46,656 nucleotides of DNA from Paraburkholderia aspalathi (lineage in GTDB: Bacteria > Pseudomonadota > Gammaproteobacteria > Burkholderiales > Burkholderiaceae): assembly GCF_900116445.1 (NCBI RefSeq), contig NZ_FPBH01000050.1:1-46656 (forward strand), given 5' to 3'. Of the stretch, positions 43,248 through 46,656 are shown piece after piece. Each line of letters starts with the position of its first letter. Position 1 is the first letter of the stretch. Below the pieces are notes generated by a model, which ran no database searches, was not told the DNA's origin, and saw only the letters and a list, made by a program, of their open reading frames with translations. The translations under genes and the position numbers were made by a program.

Positions 43248-44438
43248 ATGAATGCCCCGATTGCCAATAGCGCCGTGACGCGCCGTCATCCACCGCTCGA
43301 TAGTGCTGCGTTCGACGCGCTGCTCGCGAAGCTCACGAGCGAGTTCGCTGCCGGTGCGGCTCACTACGACCGCACGGCGGAATTTCCGCACGCCAATCTG
43401 GCGCGCTTGCATGAATTCGATCTGCTCTCGTTAACGGTGCCCGCATCGCTTGGCGGTGCGGGTGCGAGCTTGCCGCAGGCTTTGAAGGTGGTGCGCGCGG
43501 TGGCGCGCGGCGAGCCTTCCACGGCACTGGTGCTGGTGATGCAATACCTGTTTCATCATCGCTTGCAGGGCAACCCGCATTGGCCTGTTGAACTGCGTGA
43601 ACGTGTGGCGCGTGAAGCGGTACGCGATGGCGCCTTGATCAACTCGCTGCGCGTCGAGCCCGAGCTGGGCACGCCGGCACGCGGCGGTTTGCCGTCGACG
43701 ATTGCGAAGCGCAGCGCCGATGGCTGGATCATCGACGGCAGCAAGCTGTACTCGACCGGCAGCCCGGGTCTCGCCTGGCTTGCGGTATGGGCGCGCAGCG
43801 ACGAGACGCCGCCGCGCGTTGGCGTGTGGCTGGTGCATCGGGACACCCCGGGCGTGCGAGTCGGCAGCGAGTGGAATCATCTCGGCATGCGCGCCACGGG
43901 CAGTCACGAGCTCGTGTTCGAGAACGTGTTCGTACCGGCTGCTCACGCGGTTGACGTCCATCCGCCTGGCGAGCCGGGTGCGGGACTCGATGCACTTGGC
44001 TTCGCGTGGATGAGCGTGCTGTTGTCGGCGCTGTATGACGGCGTCGCACGGGCGGCGCGCGACTGGTTCGCGCAATGGGCCGCTGAACGCACGCCCGGCA
44101 ATCTCGGCGCGCCGCTCGCGAGCTTGCCCGCGTTTCAGCAGACGCTCGGCCGCATCGACGCGCTACTGTTCAGCAATCGTGTGCTGCTCGACGCAAGCGC
44201 GCACACCGAACGCGTGACACTCGATGAAGCGCCGCTCGTCAAGTACACGGTGACGAACCAGGCCATAGAGGCGGTGCAACTGGCCGTCGAGGCAAGCGGC
44301 AATCCCGGTCTGAGTCGCGACAATGCGCTCGAGCGTCACTATCGCGACGTGCTGTGCGCGCGAATTCATACGCCACAGAACGATTCGGTGCTGCAGGGGG
44401 CAGGGCGCGCGGGTTTCGCTGCGTTTGTCCGCGCGTAG
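43248..44438 (+). CDS. Acyl-CoA dehydrogenase-fold flavoprotein (DszC/SfnB-like)
   Basis: A 396-residue protein, SD GGAG 7 nt before ATG. The acyl-CoA dehydrogenase fold is visible (FDLLSLTVPASLGGAGASLP, then GWIIDGSKLYSTGSPGLAWL, WNHLGMRATGSHELVFENVF). The N-terminal look and the gene context match the flavin-dependent desulfurisation group (DszC, SfnB), which oxidises sulfur compounds with FMNH2 instead of dehydrogenating acyl-CoA. The usual catalytic Glu of true acyl-CoA dehydrogenases could not be located with confidence. It is the last gene of the sulfur block. Confidence 0.86.
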   Translation: MNAPIANSAVTRRHPPLDSAAFDALLAKLTSEFAAGAAHYDRTAEFPHANLARLHEFDLLSLTVPASLGGAGASLPQALKVVRAVARGEPSTALVLVMQYLFHHRLQGNPHWPVELRERVAREAVRDGALINSLRVEPELGTPARGGLPSTIAKRSADGWIIDGSKLYSTGSPGLAWLAVWARSDETPPRVGVWLVHRDTPGVRVGSEWNHLGMRATGSHELVFENVFVPAAHAVDVHPPGEPGAGLDALGFAWMSVLLSALYDGVARAARDWFAQWAAERTPGNLGAPLASLPAFQQTLGRIDALLFSNRVLLDASAHTERVTLDEAPLVKYTVTNQAIEAVQLAVEASGNPGLSRDNALERHYRDVLCARIHTPQNDSVLQGAGRAGFAAFVRA

Positions 44439-44554
44439 GGAGAGTTGCACGACCGCCGTGCAAACCGGGTGCTGCGCCTGCGCAGCCCACTGCAAATCCT
44501 CTGCCAATTCGGTGTAAACGCGCTCTCGTTTAAATCCGGCAATCCGTTTAGATT

Positions 44555-44785
44555 AGCTGCACTTGAGGGGCTTATCGAGGGACCAGGGCGGCCAAACAAG
44601 CAGCGGTCCGCCATTCAGGCGACGGCGCAAGGTCAGAGGCCAAGGTCTCTCACCGCTTCGCCCGGGACCGGACCGCTGCGCGTCGTCCGCGATGCTGCGT
44701 TTCAAGCGGCTGTTCAGTCGCTGTTTGGTTTCCGGTTTGACCGTATCGACCGACTTGGCGACGCTTTGCACAGCGTCGCCTTTTT
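44555..44785 (+). ncRNA. Candidate structured RNA or leader ending in a strong terminator
   Basis: The 517-bp gap between two plus-strand genes (44439-44955) has no convincing gene. It contains a perfect 11-bp stem, GCAGCGGTCCG (44600-44610) with CGGACCGCTGC (44669-44679), enclosing GGCGACGG (44618-44625) facing CCG-CT-TCGCC (44653-44662), and ends in an intrinsic terminator (44757-44785). TAGATT (about 44551) could be a -10. I could not match it to 6S RNA, SRP RNA, tmRNA, RNase P RNA or a known riboswitch. It could also be a long 3' UTR of the flavoprotein gene. Confidence 0.35.
44757..44785 (+). terminator. Strong rho-independent terminator
   Basis: GGCGACGCT (44757-44765) pairs perfectly with AGCGTCGCC (44772-44780), loop TTGCAC, followed by five T, G and three T. 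It is 319 nt after the nearest upstream stop codon, further than usual for a protein gene. Confidence 0.88.
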
Positions 44786-44955
44786 GTTTGTGGAGACGGT
44801 TTCTCGCATTCCTCTGCAACACACGCCGCACGGCGGCCCTTGAGCGCATTGCCTGCGTCGCTCGCGGTTTTTCGCGCACGCGGTTATCCTGTAGTACACC
44901 CTACACAACGGGATGCGGGCGGATTGCCGCTTCGTGTCCGTACAGGAAACTCGCT

Positions 44956-45507
44956 GTGAGCCTCAAACTGCTTACTGTCGCGATGCTGGCCGCGTGCGTT
45001 GCACTGACCGGTTGCGACGACCAACAGAGCGACCGTGCCGTGCAAAAACTCAAGGAATTCTTCAACGCCGTCAAGCCGGACGCGTTGCTACTCAAGAATA
45101 TGACGCCGGGCATTACCACTGAGGCGCAGATCCGCGATCAGATGGGCAAGCCGGAAACCGAGCGCACGTTTACCGACGGTTCCAAGCGTTTCGAATATCC
45201 GCGCGGCCCGCAAGGACTGAACACGTACATGGTCGACATCGACCGTGACGGCAAATTGCAATCCATCACGCAGGTGCTGACCGCCGACAACTTCGGGAAG
45301 ATTCGCATCGGCATGACGGAAGACGAAGTACGCCGCCTGCTCGGCAAGCCAGGTCAGATCGCCGTGTTTCCGCTCAAGCCGGAGACCGTGTGGAGCTGGA
45401 AATGGCGCGAGGGCGGTGTGACCGAAGAAGGCATTTTCAACGTGCACTTCGACCAATATCAGAAGGTGTACACGACATCGCGCTCGGACGTGATACGCGG
45501 GCGCTAG
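44956..45507 (+). CDS. Lipoprotein with two BamE-like halves
   Basis: A 183-residue protein. The GTG at 44956 follows AGGAA by 8 nt and opens a lipoprotein signal (lipobox LTGC, Cys20). Two similar halves follow: MTPGITTEAQIRDQMGKPET and IRIGMTEDEVRRLLGKPGQI, each with the pattern of the SmpA/OmlA (BamE) fold, where a helix with GxxxxxVxxxLGxP is followed by a beta hairpin. BamE itself has one such domain and assists outer-membrane protein assembly. The tandem version is probably an outer-membrane-anchored protein of unknown role. The patatin gene follows after 21 bp. Confidence 0.85.
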   Translation: MSLKLLTVAMLAACVALTGCDDQQSDRAVQKLKEFFNAVKPDALLLKNMTPGITTEAQIRDQMGKPETERTFTDGSKRFEYPRGPQGLNTYMVDIDRDGKLQSITQVLTADNFGKIRIGMTEDEVRRLLGKPGQIAVFPLKPETVWSWKWREGGVTEEGIFNVHFDQYQKVYTTSRSDVIRGR

Positions 45508-45528
45508 CCGGTAAAAGGCGGGGAACAC

Positions 45529-46482
45529 ATGATACATCGACGTCGATACAGCCGGATCGGGCTGGTGTTGGGGGGCGGCGCAGCACGTGGCTGGGCGCAT
45601 ATCGGTGCGATTCGCGCGTTGCACGATGCGGGCATCAAGCCAGATGTGGTGTGCGGCACGTCGATTGGCGCGCTGGTCGGTGCCGTGTATGCCAACGGCG
45701 ATCTCGACTGGCTTGAAGAATGGGTGTCGAAGCTCACCTGGCAAACCGTGGTGAGGCTGCTCGATCTACGTTTTTCGGGCGGCTTGCTGGGCGGGCGCAA
45801 GGTGATCCAGATATTCGCGGACAAATTCGCCGGCCGCTCGATTGCGCAATTGAACATGCCGTTCGCGGCGGTGGCCACCGAACTCGATTCGGGCCGCGAG
45901 AGCTGGTTACAGGACGGCAGCGTGGTGGACGCGGTGCGCGCCTCGATTGCGATTCCGGGGATTTTCACGCCGGTGTATCACAACGGTGTGTGGCTGGTGG
46001 ATGGCGGTTTGAGCAATCCGGTGCCGGTTTCGGTGGCGCGCGGCATGCGGGCGGACTGCGTGATCGCGGTCGATCTGAACAACGACATTCTGAATGGGCG
46101 CGATTTTGGTGGAGCGGCGGTTGACACGCCGGCGCTGGATCCGGATGCGCCGCCGCCGGTCGCGTTACGGCGTAACGGCAAGCCTTGGCCACGCTGGCTG
46201 GCACCTGCCGAAGGGCGCGCTTCCGATGATGTGCGGGTGGCGCCGGCGCCAAGTGCGCGGGTGCCGTCGATGCTGAGTTCGATCGCGCAGAGCATCGACA
46301 TCATGCAGGTGCGGATTTCGAGGAGCCGGCTGGCGGGTGAGCCGGCGGATATTTTGATTCAGCCACGGCTGGGTGGGATGGGGATTTTTGATTTTCACCG
46401 GGCCGGGCCCGCGATGGAGGAGGGGCGCGCGGCGGTTGAGTATATGTTGCCGGCTATTCGGGCTCGGTTGGGGATTGAATGA
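45529..46482 (+). CDS. Patatin-like phospholipase (RssA-like)
   Basis: A 317-residue patatin domain protein. The oxyanion loop GLVLGGGAARGWAHIG is at 11-26, the nucleophile Ser45 in GTSIG, and the dyad Asp158 in VDGGLSNP. The fold and length match the bacterial RssA/YchK group of Ser-Asp lipid acyl hydrolases. There is no signal peptide. It may act on membrane phospholipids or lysophospholipids. It follows the tandem BamE-like lipoprotein and is probably in the same operon; both could serve envelope maintenance. Confidence 0.9.
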   Translation: MIHRRRYSRIGLVLGGGAARGWAHIGAIRALHDAGIKPDVVCGTSIGALVGAVYANGDLDWLEEWVSKLTWQTVVRLLDLRFSGGLLGGRKVIQIFADKFAGRSIAQLNMPFAAVATELDSGRESWLQDGSVVDAVRASIAIPGIFTPVYHNGVWLVDGGLSNPVPVSVARGMRADCVIAVDLNNDILNGRDFGGAAVDTPALDPDAPPPVALRRNGKPWPRWLAPAEGRASDDVRVAPAPSARVPSMLSSIAQSIDIMQVRISRSRLAGEPADILIQPRLGGMGIFDFHRAGPAMEEGRAAVEYMLPAIRARLGIE

Positions 46483-46510
46483 AGGTTTGGTTTTTTTGCC
46501 TTCGCGGCGC

Positions 46511-46604
46511 TTATTGTCTGTGTTCCTGGGGCTTTGGCCTTTCCTTGATTTGCTAGTGGTTTATTAGCGTTCCCCCTGTGCGGGGGGGCACCTACTTTTC
46601 TTTG
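46511..46604 (+). repeat. Palindromic intergenic repeat, left half only (R5), split by the IS
   Basis: Matches the left half of R3 (TTGTCTGTGTTC, GGCCTTTCCTTG, GTGGTTTATTAGCG, then the GC hairpin and the first arm of the palindrome). It carries only one CCTTTCCTTG where R3 has two 24 bp apart, a likely loss by recombination of short direct repeats. The IS begins right after CCGCCG (46605-46610). It starts about 30 bp after the patatin stop codon. Confidence 0.85.
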
Positions 46605-46610
46605 CCGCCG

Positions 46611-46656
46611 TGTATAGACCGGGGACATGGTTGACAGACGTGCGGAGACATCGTTG
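46611..46656. mobile_element. Terminal tip of an insertion sequence, cut by the window edge
   Basis: Begins TGTATAGACCGGGGACATGG and has two related motifs 23 bp apart, GGGGACATGGTTG (46621-46633) and GGAGACATCGTTG (46644-46656). It is the inverted-repeat counterpart of the tip at 1-94. Only 46 bp are visible. Confidence 0.7.

Noticed and set aside
44439..44955. 6S RNA, SRP RNA, tmRNA or RNase P RNA in the gap
   Set aside because: None of their conserved cores (for example the SRP GGAAGGAAGCAGCC loop region or the tmRNA ends) can be found; only generic stems and a terminator are present.
1..46656. Composite transposon or genomic island spanning the whole window
   Set aside because: IS ends lie at both edges, but the content is mostly core-type metabolism with uniform base composition and no cargo or integrase genes; independent insertions into repeats explain the layout better.

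Overview
The window is high-GC DNA (low to mid 60% G+C by eye) from a Burkholderiales bacterium, most likely Paraburkholderia. Pointers are a complete five-step histidine-utilisation cluster in the order hutH-C-U-D-I-F-G, a tiny His-rich secreted protein of a type seen in Burkholderia, LysR/AraC/LuxR-rich gene content, and copies of a palindromic intergenic repeat (core CTTTGCCGCCGCAAAG) that is very common in this group. No rRNA, tRNA, CRISPR array or phage module was seen.

Edges. Both ends of the window are the tips of an insertion sequence. Each tip carries two tandem 23-bp-period motifs and ends in GTCTATACA. Each abuts the same hexamer, CCGCCG, at the centre of a copy of the intergenic palindrome, so the roughly 46.5 kb in between looks like the stretch between two IS copies that chose the same target site in two repeat copies.

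Region by region. 0.1-0.6 kb: repeat pair. 0.6-2.9 kb: a tandem PRC-barrel lipoprotein coupled to an MFS transporter (minus strand). 3.4-4.8 kb: an NCS2/AzgA-type purine permease with a foldable leader. 5.0-6.3 kb: an ArsR regulator on an apparently leaderless promoter, a deleted SRPBCC remnant and a DUF899 protein. 6.3-9.7 kb: a LuxR-type regulator divergent from a nitrilase-family hydrolase and an APC permease. 10.0-11.9 kb: an SDR enzyme divergent from a LysR regulator with a clear dyad operator. 12.0-20.5 kb: the hut cluster with three HutC-type operators; HutF plus HutG means formiminoglutamate is converted through N-formylglutamate to glutamate and formate. 20.8-27.6 kb: a 44-residue secreted protein, an HTH/coiled-coil protein, an uncharacterised protein divergent from an AraC regulator coupled to an exported transglutaminase-like protein, an orphan branched-chain-amino-acid-type binding protein and an acidic conserved protein. 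27.7-31.7 kb: pdxY, then glgA and glgC. 32.1-33.3 kb: an exported alpha/beta hydrolase.

33.5-44.4 kb is the most interesting part: an organosulfur gene neighbourhood. Two divergent luciferase-like monooxygenases flank an inverted pair of the intergenic repeat. The rightward one starts a tight operon: SsuD-like monooxygenase, class II aldolase with an odd 12-residue-repeat N-terminus, SsuA-like binding protein, thiol dioxygenase with features of the 3-mercaptopropionate type, and a four-domain rhodanese in which only domains 2 and 4 keep the active-site cysteine. A CysB/Cbl-type LysR regulator, a second SsuA-like binding protein and a DszC/SfnB-like flavoprotein follow. No ABC permease or ATPase is present. 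A reasonable inference is an inducible route that takes up and oxidises sulfonates or thiols and passes the sulfur on as sulfane sulfur or sulfite.

44.4-46.5 kb: a 0.5-kb non-coding stretch with a strong terminator and nested stems (candidate small RNA or leader), a lipoprotein with two BamE-like halves, and a patatin-like phospholipase.
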